In this document: positions 15,109-22,425 of the stretch, one piece after another
Layout of the letters: each line of letters opens with the position of its first letter
How positions within the stretch are numbered: position 1 is the stretch's first letter
Translations under genes and position numbers: made by a program
Assembly (NCBI GenBank): GCA_910575695.1
Contig: CAJTGJ010000033.1
Coordinates: 1-40,021, forward strand
Origin: Oscillospiraceae bacterium
GTDB lineage: Bacteria; Bacillota; Clostridia; Oscillospirales; Oscillospiraceae
Reading direction: 5' to 3'
DNA: 40,021 bases
The notes under the pieces: generated by a model
What the model was told of the DNA's origin: nothing
What the model saw: the letters and a program-made list of their open reading frames with translations, nothing else
Database searches by the model: none

Positions 15109-15477
15109 ATGGCGAAGCGAGTGATGGTGGTAGACGACTCCCGGATCCAGGAGGTCCAGATCCGCAGTCTGCTGGAGGGAACGGACTACGAGGTGGCGCA
15201 ATACTGCCGGAGCGGAGAGGACGCCCTGGCGGTGTATGACGAGGTGAAGCCCGACGTGGTGACGATGGATATCATCATGCCGGGGATGGACGGGCTGGAG
15301 ACCGCCCAGGCTATCCTGGAGGAGTATCCGGAGGCGAAAATCGTCATGGTGTCGTCTTTGGCCTATGAGGATACCTTTGACGAGGCCAAGAGCATCGGCG
15401 CAAAGGGCTTCGTTGACAAGCCCTTTGACCAGGAAACCCTGCTGGCGGCGCTGGACAGCGCATTTCAGGCGGAATGA
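15109..15477 (+). CDS. CheY-like single-domain response regulator
   Basis: A 122-residue receiver domain without an output domain. The acid pocket is D9-D10, the phosphoacceptor is D54 (VVTMDIIMPGMDG), the conserved Ser is in MVSSLAYED, and the Lys is in VDKPFDQ. CheY-type proteins act by protein-protein contact. No histidine kinase is adjacent, so its phosphate source is elsewhere. AAGGAAGG precedes the ATG. It closes the fapA-cheX-cheY unit. Confidence 0.93.
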   Translation: MAKRVMVVDDSRIQEVQIRSLLEGTDYEVAQYCRSGEDALAVYDEVKPDVVTMDIIMPGMDGLETAQAILEEYPEAKIVMVSSLAYEDTFDEAKSIGAKGFVDKPFDQETLLAALDSAFQAE

Positions 15478-15579
15478 CTGACGGGCCGGAGTGCCGTTTT
15501 CGTCCAGAATGCGCGGCTGGACAGCGCGTTTCATGGGCCGGCCATATCCTGCCCGAGGAAAATACCGGAACAAATACAG

Positions 15580-15614
15580 ACCCGGCAGGCTTCTCCTGGA
15601 GCCTGCCGGGTTTT
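15580..15614 (+). terminator. Terminator after the cheY-like gene
   Basis: An 11-bp stem ACCCGGCAGGC/GCCTGCCGGGT (15580-15590/15601-15611) with a 10-nt loop is followed by a short T run (15611-15614). Confidence 0.7.
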
Positions 15615-15626
15615 CCGCAATATAGT

Positions 15627-15699
15627 CAAAACACTTGAAAATCGGTCGGTTTTCAAGGCGGGCAAAGCCCGCCAGCCCATTAAAATGGGCTGTGTTTTG
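15627..15699. repeat. Perfect four-armed cloverleaf palindrome
   Basis: CAAAACAC (15627-15634) pairs with GTGTTTTG (15692-15699). Between them sit three abutting hairpins with no spare bases: TTGAAAA/TTTTCAA (15635-15641/15650-15656), GGCGGGC-AAA-GCCCGCC (15657-15673) and AGCCCAT-TAAA-ATGGGCT (15674-15691). The result is a four-way junction in which every junction base pairs. It is not a tRNA: there is no T-loop, anticodon-loop length or acceptor tail. It lies between convergent genes, as REP/BIME-type or mobile palindromic elements do. Confidence 0.85.
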
Positions 15700-15714
15700 C
15701 CTGTGAAGAAGTCT

Positions 15715-15756
15715 ACCGCAGTGGAAAAGAAGCATTTGCTTCTTTTCCACTGCGGT
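15715..15756. repeat. 20-bp perfect inverted repeat
   Basis: 15715-15734 and 15737-15756 are exact reverse complements separated by TT. The hairpin lies between the cloverleaf and the stop codon of the convergent permease gene (15773). It may be a bidirectional terminator or part of the same palindromic unit. Confidence 0.8.
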
Positions 15757-15772
15757 GGCTATAGGAGGGAAG

Positions 15773-17818
15773 TTATTTGACGATCTTGTAATAGGTGCGG
15801 GCGGTGAGCAGATACACCACGGCGTACACCGCCAGGAACGCCGCCAGCGTCCCCCCGGTGCACAGAACCACCGTCATCACGTTCCGCACCCCGAACATGG
15901 TGAGCATACGGGCTACCAGGTTGAAGTCAAACAGGATGTGGACCGCCGCCACCAGAATGGGCAGGAAGAATACGATCAGCACCTGCCCCCGGATGGAGGA
16001 TTTCACTTGCTGCTGGCTCAGGCCCACCTTGCGCATGATCTCGAAGCGGCCCTGGTCCTCGTAGCCCTCGGACACCTGCTTGTAGTAGATGATGAGCACG
16101 GTGGCCATCAGGAACACAATGCCCAGCACAATGCCCAGGAACAGGAAGCCGCCCGCCATGGCGTAGCCGTCCACCGCCATCTCGGCCCGGCTGTCCACCC
16201 GCCAGGACCCCCAGTCGCCGGTGCCATCGAAGAAGTGCTCATCTTCGATGACGGCATCGGACCAGGCGTACACCAGATCGATCTCTTTCTCGTTGGTGCA
16301 GTCCAGCTCCACCAGAAGGTCGGCGGAAATATTTGCCGCATTGTAATCCAGGGCGGTGTGCTGGAGCTCCCAGACCCGGTCCAGCGCGGTCTGGTCGGCT
16401 ACCACCAGGCAGAGGGGCGTTTTCATGTCAAAGGTAATGGTGAAGTGTTGCACGGCGGGCAGGGTCTGGACCAGGTCAAAGGACTCGGAGCCGGTCTCGG
16501 CCCCATCCCGGAAGCCCTGGAGGGTGAGTGTGGAGCCGAACCCGTCGGGGAAGGCTCCGCAGACCGCCGCCTCCCCCGGCAGGAGGGCCGGGGCGGGATT
16601 CCCGGTGAGGATGGCGTAGTCATCTGCGGTGATGAAATAGGTGGCGCGCTTGTCGCTGGTATTGTCGGTGCGGCCCACATCCAGGCGGCTGTCGCCGGGT
16701 TCGGGCGCGGTGTTGAAGCGCAGGTACTCCACCGCCCGGAAATCGGTGACAGGGACATCCTGTTCCCGGGCGAAGCATTCCACCAGGGCCTTGGCGCCGT
16801 CAAGATCCAGGCTTTGGCTCTGAGCGGGGTCATAGGAGACGCTTATGTTGAAGCTGGCGGGGTACTGGGCGGCGATGATCTCCCCCTGCCCCAGGTAGAG
16901 GGCCAGGGTGCCGGATATCATCACCATCACCATGGTGGACAGGATGCAGATGTTGGCAAGGCCCACCGCGTTGCGCTTCATGCGGTAGAGCATCCCGGAC
17001 ACGCCGATGAAGTGGCCCGTCTGATAGTAGAAGCCCTTGTTTTTCCGCAGCAGCTTCAGCAGGGCGATGCTCCCGGCGGTGAACAGGCAGTAGGTGCCGA
17101 TGATGACCAGAAGCACCGCCAGGAAGTAGAGCAGCATAGCCAGGGTGGGGTCCTTGGTGGTGACGGCGATGAAGTAGCCCGCGCCCATGGCCAGTACACC
17201 GATGACGGCCATCAGCCAGCGGGTCTTGGGCTCCTTTTCCCCCACGCTCCCGCCGTGGAGCAGCTCGATGGGTTTGGACAGCCGCACCCGGAACAGGTTG
17301 AGCAGCAGGGCCAGCGCCAGCAGCACTCCGAAGAACACCGCCGTCATGAGCATAGCGGGCAGGGAGAAGGAGGAGTGGAAGGGGATGGAGAATTGCAGCA
17401 GAGAGACCAGGCCGATAGCGGCCAGCTTGTGGAAGACAACCCCCAGCACCAGCCCGCCCACGATGCCGATCAGGGCGGTATACAGGCTTTCCCAGCACTG
17501 GATCAGGGCGATATTTCCCTTGCCCATGCCCAGGATATTGTACAGGCCCAGCTCCTTTTTCCGCTGCTTCATCAGAAAGCTGTTGATGTACAGCAGCAGC
17601 ACGGCGGACAGGATGCCCGCCACAAACATCCCGATGCTCATCATGACCTGGACGTAGGCAAAGCCCCGCATGGTCAGCACGCCCGGGTCGGACACCAGCG
17701 CGGCCATGACGTAAAAGGCGGCGGTGAGCCCCGCCAGCGCCAGCAGGTAGGGGACAAAGAAGCGGTGGTTCTGCCTCATGCTCCGTGCCGCCAGCTTGGG
17801 GTAAAGTCCGTTACGCAC
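15773..17818 (-). CDS. BceB-type FtsX-like ABC permease
   Basis: A 681-residue permease of the peptide-antibiotic resistance/sensing family. The N-terminal helix (about 17-40) is followed by two more (55-80, 105-130), then further paired segments. A large extracellular domain spans about 310-520, with three helices at the end (about 540-570, 595-620, 640-665). That ten-helix layout with one big outer loop is the BceB pattern. The GTG at 17818 is chosen because GGAGG lies 8 nt upstream; it overlaps the ATPase stop by 8 nt, so the two are translationally coupled. No BceRS two-component pair is adjacent. The substrate is unknown. Confidence 0.88.
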   Translation of the reverse strand: MRNGLYPKLAARSMRQNHRFFVPYLLALAGLTAAFYVMAALVSDPGVLTMRGFAYVQVMMSIGMFVAGILSAVLLLYINSFLMKQRKKELGLYNILGMGKGNIALIQCWESLYTALIGIVGGLVLGVVFHKLAAIGLVSLLQFSIPFHSSFSLPAMLMTAVFFGVLLALALLLNLFRVRLSKPIELLHGGSVGEKEPKTRWLMAVIGVLAMGAGYFIAVTTKDPTLAMLLYFLAVLLVIIGTYCLFTAGSIALLKLLRKNKGFYYQTGHFIGVSGMLYRMKRNAVGLANICILSTMVMVMISGTLALYLGQGEIIAAQYPASFNISVSYDPAQSQSLDLDGAKALVECFAREQDVPVTDFRAVEYLRFNTAPEPGDSRLDVGRTDNTSDKRATYFITADDYAILTGNPAPALLPGEAAVCGAFPDGFGSTLTLQGFRDGAETGSESFDLVQTLPAVQHFTITFDMKTPLCLVVADQTALDRVWELQHTALDYNAANISADLLVELDCTNEKEIDLVYAWSDAVIEDEHFFDGTGDWGSWRVDSRAEMAVDGYAMAGGFLFLGIVLGIVFLMATVLIIYYKQVSEGYEDQGRFEIMRKVGLSQQQVKSSIRGQVLIVFFLPILVAAVHILFDFNLVARMLTMFGVRNVMTVVLCTGGTLAAFLAVYAVVYLLTARTYYKIVK

Positions 17819-18578
17819 GCTTCTCACCTCCGTCGGTGAGCCGGGTGAGGGTCTCGGTAATCAGGCGGTACATCTGGCCGTCGGTGCGGTTTTCCCGGTA
17901 GAGCTGGTGGTACACCCTGCCGTCCCGGATGAACAGCACCCGGCCCGCCCGGCTGGCGGCGGCGGTGGAGTGGGTGACCATCAGCACCGTCTGGCCCGCC
18001 TGGTTGATCTTGGTGAACAAATCCATGAGGCTGTCCGCCGCCCGGGAATCCAGCGCCCCGGTGGGCTCGTCGGCCAATATGATCTGGGGCTGGGTAATCA
18101 GCGCCCGGGCTACGGCGCACCGCTGCTTCTGTCCGCCGGATACCTCATAGGGGTATTTGTCCAGCAGCTTCTCAATGCCCAGCGTCTCCGCCAGCGGGGC
18201 CAGATGGCGTTTCATCTCCGGGTATTTCTTCCCCGCCAGCACCAGGGGGAGGAAGATGTTGTCCCGCAGGCTGAAGGTGTCCAGCAGGTTGAAGTCCTGG
18301 AACACAAAGCCCAGGTTGTCCCGGCGGAACGCGGCCAGCTCCTTTTCCCGCACTGCGGTGAGGTCCCGCCCCGCCAGCAGCACCGAGCCGGATGTGGGCT
18401 TATCAAGCGCGGCCAGGATGTTCAGCAGGGTGGTTTTGCCCGAGCCGGACTCGCCCATGATGGCCACATATTCCCCGTCCTCGACGGTAAAGGACACGTC
18501 GGCCAGGGCCTCCACCTTCTGTGCGCCGAAGCGGGTGGAATAGACTTTCTTTACATGATTGACTTCCAGAATAGACAT
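17811..18578 (-). CDS. BceA-type ABC transporter ATPase
   Basis: A 255-residue ATPase of the MacB/LolD/BceA branch. Walker A is GESGSGKTTL (residues about 41-50), the Q-loop is in FVFQDFNLL, the signature is VSGGQKQR, Walker B is ILADEPTGALD, and the switch His is in MVTHST. The start at 18578 has TTTGGAGGAAACAC upstream. It drives the permease encoded immediately downstream. Together they probably extract or detoxify a lipid-II-binding peptide, as in known Bce systems. Confidence 0.94.
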   Translation of the reverse strand: MSILEVNHVKKVYSTRFGAQKVEALADVSFTVEDGEYVAIMGESGSGKTTLLNILAALDKPTSGSVLLAGRDLTAVREKELAAFRRDNLGFVFQDFNLLDTFSLRDNIFLPLVLAGKKYPEMKRHLAPLAETLGIEKLLDKYPYEVSGGQKQRCAVARALITQPQIILADEPTGALDSRAADSLMDLFTKINQAGQTVLMVTHSTAAASRAGRVLFIRDGRVYHQLYRENRTDGQMYRLITETLTRLTDGGEKRA

Positions 18579-18684
18579 ATGTGTTTCCTCCAAACTGTAC
18601 TACCTGTGTTGGTACGGACAGTATATCGCCTGGAGGTTAAGAAACCATCGGGGAGAACTATAAGAATTATTTAAGAAATGCGAA

Positions 18685-18718
18685 AAAACTGCCGGACAGC
18701 AAGCTGTCCGGCAGTTTT
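18685..18718 (-). terminator. Terminator of the BKACE operon
   Basis: A 16-bp perfect stem (18685-18700/18703-18718) lies just after the MFS stop. It continues on the minus strand into TTTTTT (A run 18683-18688), which the stem partly includes. Confidence 0.8.
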
Positions 18719-18732
18719 GAAGTGGAAAGGAC

Positions 18733-20055
18733 TTAGTTGCTGATCTTCTGCGCGGCCTTCCAGTCGCGATTGTACTTGTGCTCGTCGATGAACAGCACCA
18801 GCACCACATTGACCAGAGCCACCCCGGCAAACACCAGGTAGGCCATACGGATCTGACCGCCGGTGGCCAGCTGGACAAAGCCGTTTACGGCGAAGCACAG
18901 GGCAGTGATGGCGCCCTGGATGGGGAAGATCACGGCGTTCACCTTGTCGAAGCCCTGACGGCCGAAAATGGAGGTGGGCAGGGAGGTGGTGAAGTTGGCG
19001 GAGCCGCCGATGCCCATGGCGATCATGAACAGGGAGGCGTACACCAGCGGGGTGATGCTCATGCCGGTGGCGAAGTTCAGCAGCAGGGCGATGCAGTACC
19101 AGATGCCAAAGCCGATCATGGTCTTTTTGGTGCCGATTTTTTCGTCGATGACGCCAACCAGCCAGGAGCCTACCACGCCGCCCAGGGCCAGCACGGTCAT
19201 GATGTTCAGGGCGGTCTGCTGCTCAAAGCCGATCTCCACATTGCGCAGCACCAGCTGGGTCATGACGCCCACGGAGCAGATCTGGAACGCGCCGGTGGTG
19301 ATAGCGGCCAGCCACAGCTCCCGGGTACACAGCAGCTTGCCCACGGTCCAGCCGCCGCCGTCGCTGCTGCTGGTGTCGTATTCCTCCTGGTAAACCTTGT
19401 CGGACACGTTGTCCGGATTCAGGCCGCGCTCCTGGGGGGTGTTGCGGATCAGGACCATACCCAGAACGCCCAGCACCATAGCGGCGATGCCGATAGGGAC
19501 AACCGCGCCGCCGATGGTCTTGAGGACGGTGGGGCCAATCAGGATGGAGACCAGCTGGACATAGAACGCGGAGGCGAAGTTGTGGCCCATGGTGGTGTAG
19601 CCCATGACGGCGCCCTTCTTCTTGGGGAACCAGGAGGCAACCAGCGTGCCGCCCGCCACGTAGCCCGCGGACATGATGCCGCCGTAGACGAAGCACATGG
19701 CGGCGCAGTACAGGGGGACGCTGGGGACGTTAAAGGCCGCGATGTAGGCGATGCCGGCCACGATGCAGCAGATGCCGGAGGTGAGGCGGGGGCCGATTTT
19801 CTGGTTGATCTGGCCCACGATGATGAAGAATACCACGCCGACAAGGCCGGCAATGGAATTCATGTTCATGATGATGCCGTTTTCCACGCCCAGCGCCCCG
19901 GCAATGGCGGGGGCGGTGATGTTGGCGCCGTCGTTGCACATACCCACGTACAGGAAGAACATCAGCAGGCAGTAGAGGATGGTGATCCAGCCCCACAGGC
20001 CAAAGTTGAAGATGGAATTTTTGTTTCCGTCAGGCAGTTGGTTGACTTTTTTCAC
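18733..20055 (-). CDS. MFS transporter of the catabolic operon
   Basis: A 440-residue major facilitator with twelve predicted helices in two halves. An OFA-like first helix (WGWITILYCLLMFFLYVGMC) and a loop with SWFPKKKGAVMGYT between helices 4 and 5 recall carboxylate carriers. The central cytoplasmic loop includes GLNPDNVSDKVYQEEYD. The GTG at 20055 follows AAGGAGAG. It is the last gene of the operon, 68 bp after the dehydrogenase. It probably imports the acid that the two enzymes degrade, but the substrate cannot be read from sequence. Confidence 0.88.
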   Translation of the reverse strand: MKKVNQLPDGNKNSIFNFGLWGWITILYCLLMFFLYVGMCNDGANITAPAIAGALGVENGIIMNMNSIAGLVGVVFFIIVGQINQKIGPRLTSGICCIVAGIAYIAAFNVPSVPLYCAAMCFVYGGIMSAGYVAGGTLVASWFPKKKGAVMGYTTMGHNFASAFYVQLVSILIGPTVLKTIGGAVVPIGIAAMVLGVLGMVLIRNTPQERGLNPDNVSDKVYQEEYDTSSSDGGGWTVGKLLCTRELWLAAITTGAFQICSVGVMTQLVLRNVEIGFEQQTALNIMTVLALGGVVGSWLVGVIDEKIGTKKTMIGFGIWYCIALLLNFATGMSITPLVYASLFMIAMGIGGSANFTTSLPTSIFGRQGFDKVNAVIFPIQGAITALCFAVNGFVQLATGGQIRMAYLVFAGVALVNVVLVLFIDEHKYNRDWKAAQKISN

Positions 20056-20123
20056 GTTGCGTTCTCTCCTTGTTCTCTCATAGTTTGCGGGGAAAAACCA
20101 GCCGGACAAAATGGCAATGAGCG

Positions 20124-21050
20124 TTATTTGCCGTACAGCATCCGGATCAGGTACTCGTTGAGGTCGGCGTTCTCCTTGGCGATCTGCTCCGGGGTCCACT
20201 TCATGAAGCCCTCGCCGGACTTGAAGCCCAGCTTGCCCTCGTCCAGCATCTGCTTGAGCAGGGGGGACGGCTCGTGGGAATCCTCCAGATCCTTGAGGAT
20301 GTAATCGTGGATGTTGTAGGTCAGCTGGGTGCCCACCATGTCGGAGTTGGTGATGGGGCCCAGCTGGGGCAGGCGCAGGCCGAAGGCGTACTTCACGGCC
20401 TTGTCCACTGTCTCCGCGTCGGCAATGCCCCGCTCCACGATGGAGATGGCCTCACGCCACAGGGCGTGCTGCATCCGGTTGGCGATGAAGCCGGGCACGT
20501 CCTTCCTGCACAGCACCGGCTCCTTGCCCACGCTGGCCAGCACGTCCATGACGGTCTGGGCCACCTCGCCGCTGGAGGCGTCGGATTTGACCACCTCCAC
20601 CAGGGGGATCAGGTGGCCGGGATTCCAGAAGTGGGTGCCCACGAAGCGCTCCCGATGCTTCAGGTCCCGGCTGATCTCAGAGGGGCTCATGACGGAGGAG
20701 TTGGTGCAGAAGATGGTGTCGGGGCGGCACCGGGCCTCCAGCTTGGCGAAGGTCTCCCGTTTGATGTTCATATCCTCGAACACGGCCTCGATCACCAGGT
20801 CGGCCTTGGTGACGATCTCGCTGTCCATGTCGGTGGTGAAGGAGATCCGGCTCAGCCGGTCGTCCACGTCGGCGTCGGTGAGGACGCCGTGCTCCACCAG
20901 CTGCTTGGTGTTGGTGCGGATGCCGCCGGGTACGTCGGTCTGGTACAGGTCGTACACGCCGATCTGGTAGTTCGGGTTGGAGGCGAACACGAAGGCGATG
21001 TTCTTGCCCATCATGCCGCCGCCGCAGATCAGGATATTTTTGATGTCCAT
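20124..21050 (-). CDS. 3-hydroxyacyl-CoA dehydrogenase-family oxidoreductase
   Basis: A 308-residue NAD-dependent enzyme. The Rossmann motif is GGGMMG (residues 10-15). The catalytic His is probably H140 in GTHFWNPGHLIPLVEVV. The substrate-side Ser/Asn region is TNSSVMSPSEIS, and the C-terminal helical domain begins at DVPGFIANRMQHALWREA. The family includes 3-hydroxybutyryl-CoA dehydrogenase, L-carnitine dehydrogenase and L-gulonate dehydrogenase. The WNP-H variant and the BKACE neighbour favour a free beta-hydroxy acid, as in L-carnitine dehydrogenase, over an acyl-CoA. That is inference. It lies 17 bp after the zinc-ribbon gene. Confidence 0.87.
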   Translation of the reverse strand: MDIKNILICGGGMMGKNIAFVFASNPNYQIGVYDLYQTDVPGGIRTNTKQLVEHGVLTDADVDDRLSRISFTTDMDSEIVTKADLVIEAVFEDMNIKRETFAKLEARCRPDTIFCTNSSVMSPSEISRDLKHRERFVGTHFWNPGHLIPLVEVVKSDASSGEVAQTVMDVLASVGKEPVLCRKDVPGFIANRMQHALWREAISIVERGIADAETVDKAVKYAFGLRLPQLGPITNSDMVGTQLTYNIHDYILKDLEDSHEPSPLLKQMLDEGKLGFKSGEGFMKWTPEQIAKENADLNEYLIRMLYGK

Positions 21051-21067
21051 GTCAGTTGGCGCTCCTT

Positions 21068-21259
21068 TCAGTCTGAGGTGTCCTCATAATCGTTGGCGTC
21101 GGGGGGATAGTCCCGGCTGCTCTCTCCCACCAGCTCCCCCTCGGTGTGGCAGGCGGGACAGCGGCCGAAGGCGGGGTCGGTGATGGTATCGGCCCCCGAC
21201 TTGAATTTTTTACCGCAGTTGGGGCAGCGGTAGAACATCCAAAAAACGCCCCAGCTCAT
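21068..21259 (-). CDS. Small zinc-ribbon protein within the operon
   Basis: A 63-residue protein with two Cys pairs (CPNCGKKF and CPACHTEG) forming a rubredoxin-like zinc ribbon after a hydrophobic start (MSWGVFWMFY). The tail is acidic (DYPPDANDYEDTSD). Its ATG overlaps the BKACE stop (ATGA), so it is translationally coupled. Such tiny ribbons are often found between catabolic genes without a known role; a regulator, chaperone or redox partner are all possible. Confidence 0.8.
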   Translation of the reverse strand: MSWGVFWMFYRCPNCGKKFKSGADTITDPAFGRCPACHTEGELVGESSRDYPPDANDYEDTSD

Positions 21260-22095
21260 TTCTTCAGACCCAGGATCTCACGGGCCTCGGCGGGGGTGGC
21301 AGCCTCCCGGCCGAACTCCCGGCTGACCCGGACGGCCCGCTCCACAAACTGGGCGTTGCAGTCGGCCAGCACGCCCTTGGAGTACATCACGTTGTCCTCC
21401 ATGCCCACCCGGACATGGCCGCCCATGGCGATGGCGCCGTACAGCATCTCCATGGCGGAGTGGCCCACGCCGAAGCAGCTCCAGGTGGAGCCGGGGCACA
21501 GCTGCTCCATGGTCTCCTTCATGAACACCAGGTTTTTCATGCTGCCGGGGATGCCGTTGGCGCAGCCCATGCAGAACTGGAAGTGCAGGGGGCCCTTCAG
21601 CACGCCCTTTTTCAGATAGTAGGCGGCGTTGGCGATCATGCCGGGGTCGAAGGCCTCGATCTCGGGCTTCACGCCCCACTCCTGCATATTCTTGCCCAGC
21701 TCCTCCAGGAACTTCGGGTGGTTGAGGAACAGGCTGGAGTGCAGCCAGTTCATGGAGCCGCAGTCATAGGAGCCCATCTCGGGGCGCAGTTCCTTCAGGT
21801 GGATCTGGCGGGTCTCATCGGTGGCGTTCAGGTCGCCGGAGGTGGTCATGTTGAGGATGATGTCGCAGTCGGGGTGGTTCTTGCGCAGCAGTTCCACGGT
21901 CTCACGGAACTTGTCGGCGCTCATGGTGCCGTTGCCGTTGTCGTCCCGCATATGCAGATGGGCCACGGCGGCGCCCGCCTTCCAGCAGGCGTAGACGTCC
22001 TCCGCGATCTCGGCGGGGGTCATAGGGACATTGGGGTTGTTCTCCTTCTTGGGCCACGCGCCGGTGGTTGCTACCGTAATAATGGTTTTGTTCAT
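21256..22095 (-). CDS. Beta-keto acid cleavage enzyme (BKACE, DUF849)
   Basis: A 279-residue TIM-barrel enzyme. The family condenses a beta-keto acid with acetyl-CoA and splits it to acetoacetate plus a new acyl-CoA. The metal ligands are visible as H46 and H48 (AHLHMRD), with Glu in GMEDN (about residue 233). NMTTSG (82-87) and the SYDCGSMN strand are typical. Length is normal. The ATG at 22095 sits 11 nt after AAAGGA; an ATG at 22107 has no room for a ribosome site. It is first in the operon behind a sigma-54 promoter. Known members act on 3-keto-5-aminohexanoate or dehydrocarnitine. The substrate here is not determined. Confidence 0.92.
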   Translation of the reverse strand: MNKTIITVATTGAWPKKENNPNVPMTPAEIAEDVYACWKAGAAVAHLHMRDDNGNGTMSADKFRETVELLRKNHPDCDIILNMTTSGDLNATDETRQIHLKELRPEMGSYDCGSMNWLHSSLFLNHPKFLEELGKNMQEWGVKPEIEAFDPGMIANAAYYLKKGVLKGPLHFQFCMGCANGIPGSMKNLVFMKETMEQLCPGSTWSCFGVGHSAMEMLYGAIAMGGHVRVGMEDNVMYSKGVLADCNAQFVERAVRVSREFGREAATPAEAREILGLKK

Positions 22096-22150
22096 GATAA
22101 CTGTCATCCTTTCCGTGTTTCAGGCAACCTGCCCTTTGCCCTGTTTATGA

Positions 22151-22166
22151 CGCAAGGCCCGTGCCA
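22151..22166 (-). promoter_or_regulatory. Sigma-54 promoter of the BKACE operon
   Basis: On the minus strand the sequence reads TGGCACGGGCCTTGCG, matching the consensus TGGCACG-N4-TTGC exactly. Transcription would start about 12 bp beyond the GC of -12, near 22140, giving a 45-nt leader to the BKACE start. Confidence 0.92.
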
Positions 22167-22262
22167 AAATTGCCTGCACAGCAAAAAAATATGAAATCCG
22201 TTGGGGGGCAATGGAAAATGAGCCTGTCCGGAGGGCGGGGGAGAAGGGGAAAAAACCTGGAT

Positions 22263-22278
22263 GGTGAAAAAAATCACC
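22263..22278. promoter_or_regulatory. Activator site 1: GGTGA-N6-TCACC
   Basis: GGTGAAAAAAATCACC is a perfect palindrome with a 6-bp centre, about 100 bp upstream of the sigma-54 promoter. It is preceded by ACCTGGAT and lies within a larger inverted repeat (CCTGG...CCAGG, about 22256-22285). Confidence 0.75.
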
Positions 22279-22388
22279 GCCCAGGTTTTGGGTAGACTAT
22301 GTTATTTTTTTCGCAAAATGAAATTGAAAATGCAGTGTGGCAGGGTAAAACAAAAAAAGTGGGAAGAAACCGCGGCAATTTGGAGCGT

Positions 22389-22425
22389 GGTGAAAATTGT
22401 CACCTGGACGGTGAGATTATTCACC
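22389..22425. promoter_or_regulatory. Activator sites 2 and 3: paired GGTGA-N6-TCACC
   Basis: GGTGAAAATTGTCACC (22389-22404) and GGTGAGATTATTCACC (22410-22425) start 21 bp apart, two helical turns. They lie about 225-260 bp upstream of the sigma-54 promoter. Site 3 covers the last codons and stop of the regulator gene. The ACCTGGA(C/T) flank is shared by sites 1 and 3. Confidence 0.78.

Noticed and set aside
15627..15699. tRNA reading of the cloverleaf
   Set aside because: The arm and loop sizes are wrong, and there is no T-loop, no 7-nt anticodon loop and no acceptor arm of the right length.
15755..17839. Plus-strand open frame of nearly 700 codons opposite the BceB-type permease
   Set aside because: His/Gln/Gly-rich artefact of the antisense frame. 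The permease has clear helices and an operon partner.
18778..20304. Plus-strand open frame opposite the MFS gene
   Set aside because: Low-complexity Gly/His/Asp content and no start signals.
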